From positions 930,001 through 994,000 of the forward strand of contig JAPLFG010000003.1 of the NCBI GenBank assembly GCA_026390795.1: 64,000 nt of DNA, read 5' to 3'. The DNA comes from Ignavibacteriales bacterium (GTDB lineage Bacteria; Bacteroidota; Ignavibacteria; Ignavibacteriales; Melioribacteraceae). A program made the position numbers and the translations under genes. The notes beneath the pieces are model-generated. The model was given only the letters and a program-made list of their open reading frames with translations, was not told the DNA's origin and did no database searches. Numbering within the stretch: position 1 is the stretch's first letter; the number at the start of each line of letters is the position of its first letter. Positions 32,785-40,637 of this stretch are shown here, in pieces.

Positions 32785-34425
32785 TCAAGATTTTAACTCG
32801 CTTCCTTTCTTTCGTTTAGAATATAAAATTGAAATCACAAGTAGTACACTTCCCAAAAACATAAACGAAATAATCCTGTAGATCGGGTCTAGATTTGTTG
32901 TGCCGACAAAAAGAATATAGAGAACCGTTAACAAAAATGTTAAAAGCGCAAGCCACCGGTATTTTTTATTCTTTAATATTATGCTCATTACATAATAACC
33001 AATTGCAACTATAGTCCAGGAGAGAGCTACATAATCTTTTGGGACTATATGATATAGTGCATATGGGAAAATGAAAAATGATGAACCGAGGTAAAATAAT
33101 CTCATCGCGTCGGTTTTGAGATCGAGCCGATGCTTTTGCCAATTTAAAATTCTAGCGCTAACTAATGCTACAATTCCAAAACTCAATGCAATTGCGCCGA
33201 TTTTTTCTTCCAAAACTAAATAGGAAAAAAATATCAGCAGGTACATTAAGAAGTTTGCCACTATAATTATTTTAGAACGGAACCAAAGTGCCGTTGCAAC
33301 CACAATTATACTTTGCCAGCTCAACCATACAAAATAATCGGGCTTTGGAAAACTATTAAGAATCGCCACACTTAATGCTGTATAGCCAAGTATAGCATAG
33401 AAGAAAGTGGAGTATTTACTTTTACGCTTTTCATAGTAAATAGCAGACAGAAATAAAAAAACGACAGAGCTTACCAATCCGGATACAGTGAGTGTTTCGC
33501 TAAATTTTGTAAGTGAAATAATTAACACGAGAAGGAAACAAAGAATTGAATTAAACATTGTGTTTAATATTGTATTTAACGATTCCTTCTCGCCACGTTC
33601 TCCTAATATATTACCGTAGGCAAAAATTAACGCGTAAATAAGAAGAAAGTAAATATTAAATAATGGCGAACTTTGAAGAGAAATTTTATTACCCGCAACC
33701 GGATTGCCAATGAACCAAATAAGATGAGTAAAAAAGACTAACAGAATTGCAAACGTAAAGAACGAAGTCCAATTCAATTTTTGTTTTAGATAAACCGATA
33801 GTCCGCTAATCAAAATCAATACAAAAAAGATTAACCAGGAATTGTCCGCAATCAGCATTGACAAGGAGAGCAATGTAACACCAATAGCCATTAAATAAGT
33901 AGATCTTCTTTTATACGAAAGAGAAATATGAATAGAAGAGACTATCAACAATAGAATTACTTCAAGCGTACTAGATTCTATTGCCGGAGTAACCGAGAAG
34001 AAGTGTAAGCGTAAAGTTGAGAAGTAAAGAAGCAGTAAACCTTCACCAAAAGCGTATTGAGAAATAAACTGAAGCGATGTTTTCCAATAATTAGATAACA
34101 AAAAAAGTATTCCGGTAAGAATAATTCCTACAAGACTCGGAAAAAATGAGGGCAAATTTTGATAAGGAAACGTCATTAGAAATATTATTCCGATCGCAAG
34201 GATTACAATACCTACTTTTGCAAACCAGAATTGACCAATCTGTGTTTCTAAAGAATCTGCGCGTTCTGAAATATTCTGCGGTATAAAGGAAGGTAATTCG
34301 AAATTGTCTTCCGAAGAAAATTTCTCGAGATCGAGTTTTTCCTCAATGCGAGAAATTCTTTTTTCCAAATTAATTAAATATGTTTTTAACTGATTATTCA
34401 CTTCATGTTCGGAGGATGAATCCAT
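32785..34425 (-). CDS. Polytopic membrane protein, DUF2339-like
   Basis: A 546-aa protein. Residues 1-60 are soluble with a short coiled coil (LEKRISRIEEKLDLEKF), then about 15 hydrophobic segments fill the rest. The start of the membrane part (GQFWFAKVGIVILAIGIIFLMTFPYQ) has the shape of DUF2339 proteins, a family of large membrane proteins of unknown function. No transporter motif is visible. It ends 311 nt before the Rieske gene and may or may not share its transcript; no terminator hairpin is evident between them. Confidence 0.65.
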   Translation of the reverse strand: MDSSSEHEVNNQLKTYLINLEKRISRIEEKLDLEKFSSEDNFELPSFIPQNISERADSLETQIGQFWFAKVGIVILAIGIIFLMTFPYQNLPSFFPSLVGIILTGILFLLSNYWKTSLQFISQYAFGEGLLLLYFSTLRLHFFSVTPAIESSTLEVILLLIVSSIHISLSYKRRSTYLMAIGVTLLSLSMLIADNSWLIFFVLILISGLSVYLKQKLNWTSFFTFAILLVFFTHLIWFIGNPVAGNKISLQSSPLFNIYFLLIYALIFAYGNILGERGEKESLNTILNTMFNSILCFLLVLIISLTKFSETLTVSGLVSSVVFLFLSAIYYEKRKSKYSTFFYAILGYTALSVAILNSFPKPDYFVWLSWQSIIVVATALWFRSKIIIVANFLMYLLIFFSYLVLEEKIGAIALSFGIVALVSARILNWQKHRLDLKTDAMRLFYLGSSFFIFPYALYHIVPKDYVALSWTIVAIGYYVMSIILKNKKYRWLALLTFLLTVLYILFVGTTNLDPIYRIISFMFLGSVLLVISILYSKRKKGSELKS

Positions 34426-34522
34426 GAAGAAACCTCCAATAAAAATTTATTTTCTTTACTTATTCCTTTCTAAGAAATTACAAAATTGGGTTTGTACATA
34501 GAATCATAAAAAAATATTAGCT

Positions 34523-34553
34523 TAATCGGATATCGGCCCACTGAATCCGATTA
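34523..34553. repeat. Inverted repeat in the leader of the DUF2339-like gene
   Basis: 9-bp arms TAATCGGAT and ATCCGATTA separated by 13 nt, about 100 nt upstream of the DUF2339-like start. Could be an operator or an mRNA stem; no T run follows, so it is not an obvious terminator. Confidence 0.35.
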
Positions 34554-34639
34554 TAAAATACTTGTATTCTTTTCTGAAAGCAACAAAAATTTTTATTAGG
34601 GTTTGAAAAAATTTATAAAGAAGAGACGATGAGGAATAA

Positions 34640-34664
34640 GTGAGCCACCATTTGCGTGGCTCAC
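34640..34664 (-). terminator. Hairpin terminator after the Cys-cluster repeat protein gene
   Basis: Perfect 9-bp stem GTGAGCCAC / GTGGCTCAC with a 7-nt loop, 10 nt beyond the stop codon at 34675. The leftward T tract (ttattcc) is weak; an AAAAAATTTTTT run lies on the other side of the stem. Confidence 0.7.
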
Positions 34665-34674
34665 AAAAAATTTT

Positions 34675-35400
34675 TTACTTCTTCTCGGTTCTCTTTTCTA
34701 CTTCTTTTTTAACGGATTCTTTATCATTATCATCTTCTTTGATGATCATCCTCTTCATTCCTTTACCAGGCTTCTCCATCCATTTCATTTTTTCCATGCG
34801 ATTCCCTTCTTCGCAGCAACAGCATCCGCCACGCATTCTCATTCCGCGACCGATCTTTTTATCGAAGTAGATCATCTTATCATGTGGCATATTTCCATCA
34901 TCGTTAAAGGATACAGAGATATGTTTCATTCCTTTTTCATCTTTCAAAAACTTTTCCGCTTCTTCACCCTTGTAGGTTTTTGTTTCTTCTTTACCGTCTT
35001 TCGTTGTTGTAACCGTTACTGTTTTATTTCCATCCTCGCTTTCGATTTCAACTTTCTTTTTGACATCTTTATCATTTATTTCATCATTGTCATCACCCTT
35101 TTCTCGTGATCTAAAAAACACAACTTTACCTTCTCCGGGTTCGCTTTCGTTGTTAGTAACTATTTTAATTCTCTTCTGATCTCTCAATTGATCGGCAATC
35201 CTCTGAGCTTCTTTTCCTTCGAAAACCACATCTTTACCATCAACTTTTACAGTAATTTTTTCTACTTTCCCTTTAAGCTGATCCAGTTTTGATTTTGATT
35301 CTTCTTTCTCTTGTGCAAATAATGCAAGCGAAAAAAATCCCATTAAAACAAAAACCATCATTACAATAAATTTTGATTTGTTTGTTTGAAATATCCTCAT
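34675..35400 (-). CDS. Secreted two-repeat protein with CCCC motif, divergent from RprXY-like system
   Basis: No named family recognised. The 241-aa protein has a signal peptide (FIVMMVFVLMGFFSLALFAQ), then a highly charged body. I see an internal duplication: repeat 1 (about 48-99) and repeat 2 (about 128-181) share DGK, a Y/F-x-G-x-E-A core, a Leu four to eight residues on, an Ile-x-Val strand, Asn/Asp turn and Lys-x-x-x-F. After repeat 2 comes RMRGG followed by four successive Cys (193-196) and a Met/Lys-rich tail (KMKWMEKPGKGMKRM). The Cys cluster suggests metal or redox chemistry; that is inference. ATG at 35400 with AAGGAG 8 nt upstream; the longer frame to 35454 is disfavoured. Confidence 0.8.
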   Translation of the reverse strand: MRIFQTNKSKFIVMMVFVLMGFFSLALFAQEKEESKSKLDQLKGKVEKITVKVDGKDVVFEGKEAQRIADQLRDQKRIKIVTNNESEPGEGKVVFFRSREKGDDNDEINDKDVKKKVEIESEDGNKTVTVTTTKDGKEETKTYKGEEAEKFLKDEKGMKHISVSFNDDGNMPHDKMIYFDKKIGRGMRMRGGCCCCEEGNRMEKMKWMEKPGKGMKRMIIKEDDNDKESVKKEVEKRTEKK

Positions 35401-35424
35401 AAAGTTTCTCCTTTTTCTTGGTTT

Positions 35425-35455
35425 GAAGTATACGTTAATACAATCGAAAAACAAA
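35425..35455 (-). promoter_or_regulatory. Candidate promoter of the Cys-cluster repeat protein gene
   Basis: On the minus strand TTTG (35452-35455), 19-bp spacer, then TATACTTC (35425-35432), a partial match to TAnnTTTG. The gene starts at 35400. Confidence 0.33.
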
Positions 35456-35471
35456 AAAGAGCCGGACGGTT

Positions 35472-35489
35472 TTGTTAAAAATTGTTAAA
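35472..35489. promoter_or_regulatory. Direct repeats TTGTTAAA in the divergent regulatory region
   Basis: Two exact TTGTTAAA copies at 35472-35479 and 35482-35489, one helical turn apart (10 bp). OmpR-family regulators such as the RprY-like protein encoded here bind tandem half-sites with 10-11 bp spacing, so this is a candidate operator between the repeat-protein gene and the kinase gene. Confidence 0.42.
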
Positions 35490-35528
35490 GGTATGAATAA
35501 AGAGAAAGATTAAGCTAAATTTACCACC

Positions 35529-37103
35529 ATGAAAGAACGAAAAATAAAAATTATTGTAACATTGATGAGCCTGGCGGTTATCGGCTTAATTGCAGTTCAG
35601 ATGTATTGGATTTCAAATTTGATCCAAGTTGAAAGGGAACGATTTCATAGAAATGCTTTTCGTTCTCTTATAAGAGTAGTGGATCAAATTGACAAGGAAG
35701 AAGCTGCAAAAACAGTTCTTGCAAATATTTTGCATAAATCCGAAACTACTGTTTCCGTTAAAAGTAAAAATAATGCCAAGCAAAAGGAAATCGGAATTTT
35801 TGTTGGCGATAGCTCTTCAAAATCTAAGATGGTAAAAATATTCAGCGACGAAGCGCCTTACAAAGTTAATCCTAAGAATGATTTTGATTCAACCATGAAA
35901 GGTGTACAGTTAAGAGTATTTGCATACTCTCCAAATAGCAGAGCAAACATGCAGCGATACGTCTGGCGGTCGGATTTTGATACGATTGTTAGAAATCGGC
36001 AATCGCTTATTCAAAGAGTTATTACGGAAATGGTAGAGGTTAATTCTCAAAAGAAAATTGAAGACCGTATCTCTACAGAACAATTGGATAAACTTCTTAC
36101 GCAAGAATTTAAGAGCCGTCTCTTGAATACTGATTTTTATTTTGGTGTCTATAAGACAAAAAATAACAGTTTTACATTAGTTAAAAAAGGTACAGATACT
36201 ACGGAAATCAGAAAATCGAGATTAAGGACACTTCTCTTTCCGGCAGAAATGTTTCTCGATAGAAATGAATTGGTTGTTTATTTTCCGGATGAACAGACTC
36301 AAATTTTAAGTTCAATCGTCGGTATGATGAGTCTTTCTGTTGGATTAATCTTGGTCATAGTTGCAGTCTTTTTCAAAACAGTTCAAATGTTTGTGCGCCA
36401 GAAGAAAATTACTCAAGTAAAAAATGATTTGATAAACAACATCACGCACGAATTTAAAACACCAATTTCAACTATCTCAATTGCGTGTGAAGCATTAAAC
36501 GAACCGACGCTTATAAGCGAAAAAGATTCTGTGATGCGTTATTCAAAAATCATCAAAGAAGAAAACGACCGGTTGAAAATAATGGTTGAGACTCTTCTGA
36601 ATACAGCCGCTATGGAAAAAAGCGAGTTCAACTTATCTAGAGAAGAAGTTGATCTGCACGAATTAATCCGCTCGGCTGTATTGATGTACGATGAAGCGAT
36701 AAAACTTAAAGAAGGAAAAATAAATTTCGAATTGAACGCCAATCCATCAACTATTATGTGTGATGACTTTCATGTAACAAATATTATTGCGAACCTTATG
36801 GATAATGCTATTAAGTATAATGAACGCACGCCCGAAATAACCATTACTACAAAAAACATAAATAAATCAATTGTTGTAACAGTAAAAGATAACGGAATTG
36901 GAATTCCTAAAGAATTTCAAGGGAAAATTTTTGAAACATTTTACCGTGTAGCAAGCGGCAACGTACAAAACGTACGCGGTTTTGGAATTGGCTTGAGTTA
37001 TGCAAAAAAAATCATCGAAGCACATAACGGTAAAATTTCTGTTTCGAGCGATGACGGAAAAGGAAGCCAATTTGAATTAATACTTCCGATAGATGGCAAA
37101 TAG
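35529..37103 (+). CDS. RprX-like sensor histidine kinase
   Basis: A 524-aa membrane kinase. First membrane segment at 10-29 (LMSLAVIGLIAVQMYWISNL), periplasmic sensor region to about 255, second membrane segment (IVGMMSLSVGLILVIVAVFF), then HisKA with phosphorylatable H307 (NNITHEFKTPIS) and HATPase with N box (NLMDNAIKYNE), G1 (DNGIGIP) and G2 (GFGIGLSYAKK). The short-spacer layout without PAS or HAMP and the VQMYWISNLI opening resemble RprX of Bacteroides. It overlaps the regulator gene by 1 nt. The signal is unknown; the divergent secreted repeat protein may feed into it. Confidence 0.92.
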   Translation: MKERKIKIIVTLMSLAVIGLIAVQMYWISNLIQVERERFHRNAFRSLIRVVDQIDKEEAAKTVLANILHKSETTVSVKSKNNAKQKEIGIFVGDSSSKSKMVKIFSDEAPYKVNPKNDFDSTMKGVQLRVFAYSPNSRANMQRYVWRSDFDTIVRNRQSLIQRVITEMVEVNSQKKIEDRISTEQLDKLLTQEFKSRLLNTDFYFGVYKTKNNSFTLVKKGTDTTEIRKSRLRTLLFPAEMFLDRNELVVYFPDEQTQILSSIVGMMSLSVGLILVIVAVFFKTVQMFVRQKKITQVKNDLINNITHEFKTPISTISIACEALNEPTLISEKDSVMRYSKIIKEENDRLKIMVETLLNTAAMEKSEFNLSREEVDLHELIRSAVLMYDEAIKLKEGKINFELNANPSTIMCDDFHVTNIIANLMDNAIKYNERTPEITITTKNINKSIVVTVKDNGIGIPKEFQGKIFETFYRVASGNVQNVRGFGIGLSYAKKIIEAHNGKISVSSDDGKGSQFELILPIDGK

Positions 37104-37795
37104 TGAAAAATAAAATTAAAATACTTTTAGTAGAGGATGACGCAAATCTTGGAACTCTGCTGCGTGAATTTCTTTCTGTTAAAGGATTTGATGTTACTCA
37201 TGCTCTAAACGGTGAAGATGGATTCAATCATTTTAAAGCGAATAAGTTCGATCTGTGTTTGATTGATATTATGATGCCTAAGATGGACGGTTTCTCACTT
37301 GCGAAAAAAATCCGTATGATTGATAAACAAACACCATTTCTTTTTGTAACCGCAAAATCTATGCTAGATGATAAATTGGAGGGTTTTAAAATAGGCGCGG
37401 ACGATTATGTGACAAAGCCTTTTAGTATGGAAGAGCTTATTATGCGGATGAATGCAATTATGAAGCGGACTAAAAATGTTCAGATGGAAGATGACAGAAA
37501 TGAATTTAATATCGGCGAGTATAGTTTTGATTACAATAAAAGAATTTTATACCACGGCGGCAATGAACAAAGGCTTACACAAAAAGAATGCGACTTGTTT
37601 AGACTGCTTTGCATTAACAAAAATAAAATTTTGGAACGATCTGAAGCCCTGACTAGAATTTGGAAAGACGAGAGTTACTTTACGGGTCGAAGTATGGATG
37701 TATACATAACAAAACTCCGGAATTATCTAAAGCAGGATAAATCAATTGAAATTATAAATGTACACGGAACCGGCTTCAAACTTATCTCCAAATAA
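37103..37795 (+). CDS. RprY-like OmpR-family response regulator
   Basis: A 230-aa regulator: receiver domain with phosphoacceptor D55 (CLIDIMMPKMDGF), acidic residues in VEDDAN, and K in YVTKPFSMEEL, then an OmpR/PhoB winged helix (LTQKECDLFRLLCIN, RSMDVYITKLRNYLKQD, IINVHGTGFKL). The phrases DANLGTLLREFL and GFKIGADDYVTKPFSMEEL are strikingly like RprY. GTG start overlapping the kinase stop by 1 nt. Its stop directly abuts the stop of the convergent MATE-like gene with no hairpin between them. Confidence 0.94.
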   Translation: MKNKIKILLVEDDANLGTLLREFLSVKGFDVTHALNGEDGFNHFKANKFDLCLIDIMMPKMDGFSLAKKIRMIDKQTPFLFVTAKSMLDDKLEGFKIGADDYVTKPFSMEELIMRMNAIMKRTKNVQMEDDRNEFNIGEYSFDYNKRILYHGGNEQRLTQKECDLFRLLCINKNKILERSEALTRIWKDESYFTGRSMDVYITKLRNYLKQDKSIEIINVHGTGFKLISK

Positions 37796-39103
37796 CTATT
37801 CTTTATTTTTATTAAGTGCCAGATTAGTCGGCCGAATCAAATAAATAATTGCCGCAATTCTTCCTAATGTATAAGCAATAACCGCCGCAATAACCCCGAT
37901 CAAAGAGAAAAATTTAATAGTGATTATAAGTGTAATTATTATTCCCACTACTTCAATTATAGTTGCGTATGTAATCGGTTTCGTTTTTCTTGAATAAACC
38001 AGAATTGCTCTTTGAAAATTAATCCAAGCAGTCGTTGCCGGAAAGATTGTGTAGAGCATCAAAGGTAATTTTGAGAATTCCGATAACTGAATGGATAGCC
38101 CGGCTACTTTTCGAAACCAAAGATCTGAAAGAGGTGTAAATGAAATTAAACTTAAACCTCCCACTACAACAATCCCAAGAATAAATGCAAAGGTTCTAAG
38201 TTTATAATAACTTTTGTATTCGTCCATAAGAGCAATGCCGACTTCTTGAAAAGATAAACCGAAACTTCTAAAGAAAAAAACTAGCGAATTTAATACCGGC
38301 AAAACCGCTAATGATTCTAATGCACTATTACTCTGCCCCATGAAAAATGTTACAACTGGATGAATACCGAGAGATATGAATGAAGTAAGAGCCAGCGGAT
38401 AATAAAATTTTGCTATTTCTTTATAAGAAAGAATGGCAGATAAATCACTAACAAGATTTTGCTTTACGTTATTAACAAATTTGTTTGCCATTAATCTGCT
38501 CGCGAGAGCTTCCATTATCACTCCGGAAGAAAGAGCAGATGCACCTATTACAACTCCTTCGAATTTAGAAAAAGTAATTAATATTACTGCTACAATAAAC
38601 ATCGAGGACATTCGGATTATAGTTCCGTAAGCAACTCGTCGAGTCGCATTGCTGCTAATCATTATACCTTGATAAAACCGTCTATACCCGATCGCAGCCG
38701 GCCAGGGAATTAATAAAATGACAGCTTTATGCGTCAGTATAGCAACTTCCATCGGCAGGTTTATTAATTTAATTGTAAGAAAATAAAAAATCGGGGGAAT
38801 TATTAGAATTATTATGCAAAGTGTAGCTAATAAATTTACGGAATAGACAAAATTTCTAAGTTTATAAAAAGAATATTTATTGCGAACCAGAGACACCGAG
38901 GCACTCATCATCATAATGACAGGCGACTCCATGATTAATGCCAACGCAAATGCAACTCCGTACGCAGCGAGATTAAACTCCTGGTTTGGCATTCGGGCGA
39001 TCAACGCTGTTAAAAACGGACCTTCCACAGACATCATCAACCAGGTTGCAGAAAGCGGCATCCAAAATTTTAGAATTTTTTTGTATGAAAGTGGTTCCTT
39101 CAT
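37796..39103 (-). CDS. MATE/MOP-superfamily membrane transporter (probable)
   Basis: A 435-aa protein with about 12 membrane segments. The two-halves layout and motifs such as YGVAFALALIMESPVIMMMSAS in the first half and the matched ALTSFISLGIHPVVTFFMG in the second suit the MOP flippase superfamily, closest to MATE efflux proteins; some resemblance to ANKH-type transporters is also possible. Substrate unknown. Its start overlaps the TrpF-like gene stop by 4 nt, and that gene overlaps a GNAT gene the same way, forming a three-gene leftward operon. Confidence 0.7.
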   Translation of the reverse strand: MKEPLSYKKILKFWMPLSATWLMMSVEGPFLTALIARMPNQEFNLAAYGVAFALALIMESPVIMMMSASVSLVRNKYSFYKLRNFVYSVNLLATLCIIILIIPPIFYFLTIKLINLPMEVAILTHKAVILLIPWPAAIGYRRFYQGIMISSNATRRVAYGTIIRMSSMFIVAVILITFSKFEGVVIGASALSSGVIMEALASRLMANKFVNNVKQNLVSDLSAILSYKEIAKFYYPLALTSFISLGIHPVVTFFMGQSNSALESLAVLPVLNSLVFFFRSFGLSFQEVGIALMDEYKSYYKLRTFAFILGIVVVGGLSLISFTPLSDLWFRKVAGLSIQLSEFSKLPLMLYTIFPATTAWINFQRAILVYSRKTKPITYATIIEVVGIIITLIITIKFFSLIGVIAAVIAYTLGRIAAIIYLIRPTNLALNKNKE

Positions 39104-39756
39104 TTTACCATATCATTTAGATTTGTAAAAAATGATTTCACTTTTTGCTCATCTAATTTTCCGTTAGTCCTTACACCCGAACAAAGATCCACTCCGAAGG
39201 GCTTTACTTGATGAACGGCATCGGCAACATTTTGCGCATTAAGACCGCCCGCCAGAAATACAGGAATTTTAACCGACTCAACTATTTTTGCGCTTATGCT
39301 CCAATTGTGAGTTCTTCCTGTACCACCTAATTCCTTTATCTCAAGTTTTTGATTTCCAGAATCAAGAAGCAGCGCATCAATATCTTTTGAGACTTCGACA
39401 GCTTCATTAATTGAATCTTCTCCCGAAACATGAATTACTTGAACAATTTTTATCCCAGGCAAAGAATTCTTTAATTCTGCATAAGTTCCTTTCACAATTT
39501 TATCGCAAATTTGAATTGTGTTTGTTTTACATCTTTGCTGTTGTCCTATGATTTCTTCTACAGATTGTTTACTTGTGAGAAGAAAAGTCGAGATGCCCGG
39601 AGGTATTTGCCCGGCAATTTCTGTAATCAATTCTTCTGAAATTACGCCCGGCCCGCTCGGCATTTCTGAAACCAACCCTATTGCAGATGCACCAAATTTT
39701 ATTGCAAGTCGTGCTTCTTCAATTGATGAGATACAACAAATCTTCACGCGTGTCAT
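39100..39756 (-). CDS. TrpF-like (phosphoribosylanthranilate isomerase family) protein
   Basis: A 218-aa (beta/alpha)8 protein of the TrpF family. It keeps the general base Cys (C7 in VKICCIS) and an acid Asp (ALLLDSG, near residue 132), and the phosphate-binding ends FLAGGLNAQNV and GVDLCSGVRT. Departures: KICG is KICC, and the substrate loop GGTGxxFDW reads GGTGRTHNW. It is not in a trp operon but sits between GNAT and transporter genes with 4-nt overlaps on both sides. True TrpF activity is likely but a diverged paralogue is possible. Confidence 0.78.
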   Translation of the reverse strand: MTRVKICCISSIEEARLAIKFGASAIGLVSEMPSGPGVISEELITEIAGQIPPGISTFLLTSKQSVEEIIGQQQRCKTNTIQICDKIVKGTYAELKNSLPGIKIVQVIHVSGEDSINEAVEVSKDIDALLLDSGNQKLEIKELGGTGRTHNWSISAKIVESVKIPVFLAGGLNAQNVADAVHQVKPFGVDLCSGVRTNGKLDEQKVKSFFTNLNDMVK

Positions 39757-40316
39757 TTATTATATTCCTCTTTTAATACGGAATAGAATCTCATATTTAC
39801 AAATTTATTTTTCATTAAAACTTTTTGACGCAACGTACCTTCATACTTCATTCCTGCTTTTTCCATGACCCGGTAGGATGCGATATTATTTTCATCACAA
39901 TGAGCTTCAACACGATTAGCGTTTAATTCTTCGAACCCATATTTGATTACAACTTTAACAGCCTCTGTTGTAAATCCTTTATTCCAATAATTATTTGATA
40001 TAACATAGCCAAGATCTATACAACGGTCTGCTTTATCCCAATTACGTAAGGCAATTGTACCAATCAATTTTTTTTCTGCTTTTAATTCAATTCCCAAAAC
40101 GATGATATTTGATTCATTAAATTGAGCTTCAACTAGCTCTAGAAAAAAATGAGTGTCTTCGATCGTCTTGTGAGTTTCCCATGGTAAGAATTCCGAGACT
40201 TCCGGATTTGAAGCGTATTCGAAAATATCATTTACATCAGCCAAGCTTAGTTTACGCAGAATCAATCGTTCGGTTTCAATTTGCGGAAATTCCGCGAGTT
40301 GTTTGGAATCGCTCAT
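39753..40316 (-). CDS. RimJ/RimL-type GNAT acetyltransferase
   Basis: A 187-aa protein of the Acetyltransf_3 (RimJ/RimL) type: TERLILRKLSLADVNDIFEYASNPEVSEFLPW opening, YVISNNYWNKGFTTEAVKVVIKYGFEELNANRVEAHCDENN core, and YRVMEKAGMKYEGTLRQ ending. These acetylate N-termini of ribosomal proteins or small molecules. First gene of the three-gene operon with the TrpF-like gene (4-nt overlap) and the transporter. Confidence 0.9.
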   Translation of the reverse strand: MSDSKQLAEFPQIETERLILRKLSLADVNDIFEYASNPEVSEFLPWETHKTIEDTHFFLELVEAQFNESNIIVLGIELKAEKKLIGTIALRNWDKADRCIDLGYVISNNYWNKGFTTEAVKVVIKYGFEELNANRVEAHCDENNIASYRVMEKAGMKYEGTLRQKVLMKNKFVNMRFYSVLKEEYNK

Positions 40317-40415
40317 AATTTGGGTCGAATATTTATGAAAAAATTAGTTAGATTTATTCCGAAAGAATTTAAATGCAATTTACCAATAATGAGTTAAATA
40401 TTTCAGAGGATGAAA

Positions 40416-40631
40416 ATGATTTCAAAAGAGCTTTTAGAAATTCTTTGCTGCCCCGAAACAAAGGCGGATCTAGTATTAGACGGCAACTTTTTAGTATCAA
40501 CGGATAAAGCAACACGGAGACGCTATCGCATCGAGGATGATATTCCAATAATGCTGATTGATGAATCCGAACAACTTGACGTTGCAACTTGGAAGGCTAT
40601 TATGTCCAAATATGGCAAATTAACAGAATGA
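40416..40631 (+). CDS. Trm112/YcaR-family small protein
   Basis: A 71-aa protein of the Trm112p-like family: KELLEILCCPETKADLVLDG, then RRRYRIEDDIPIMLIDES. Trm112 proteins are short zinc-ribbon partners or activators of methyltransferases; only the first Cys pair is visible here, so a full zinc site is doubtful. The ATG at 40416 has AGAGGA ending five nt upstream; the ATG at 40410 overlaps that ribosome site and is rejected. First gene of a tight rightward operon with the FAD oxidase, TPR and clpX genes. Confidence 0.82.
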   Translation: MISKELLEILCCPETKADLVLDGNFLVSTDKATRRRYRIEDDIPIMLIDESEQLDVATWKAIMSKYGKLTE

Positions 40632-40637
40632 TTTTAG

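Noticed and set aside
40369-40587. 72-aa minus-strand ORF opposite the Trm112-like gene
   Set aside because: It mirrors the Trm112-like coding frame; the plus-strand reading has family motifs and a ribosome site, the minus one has neither.
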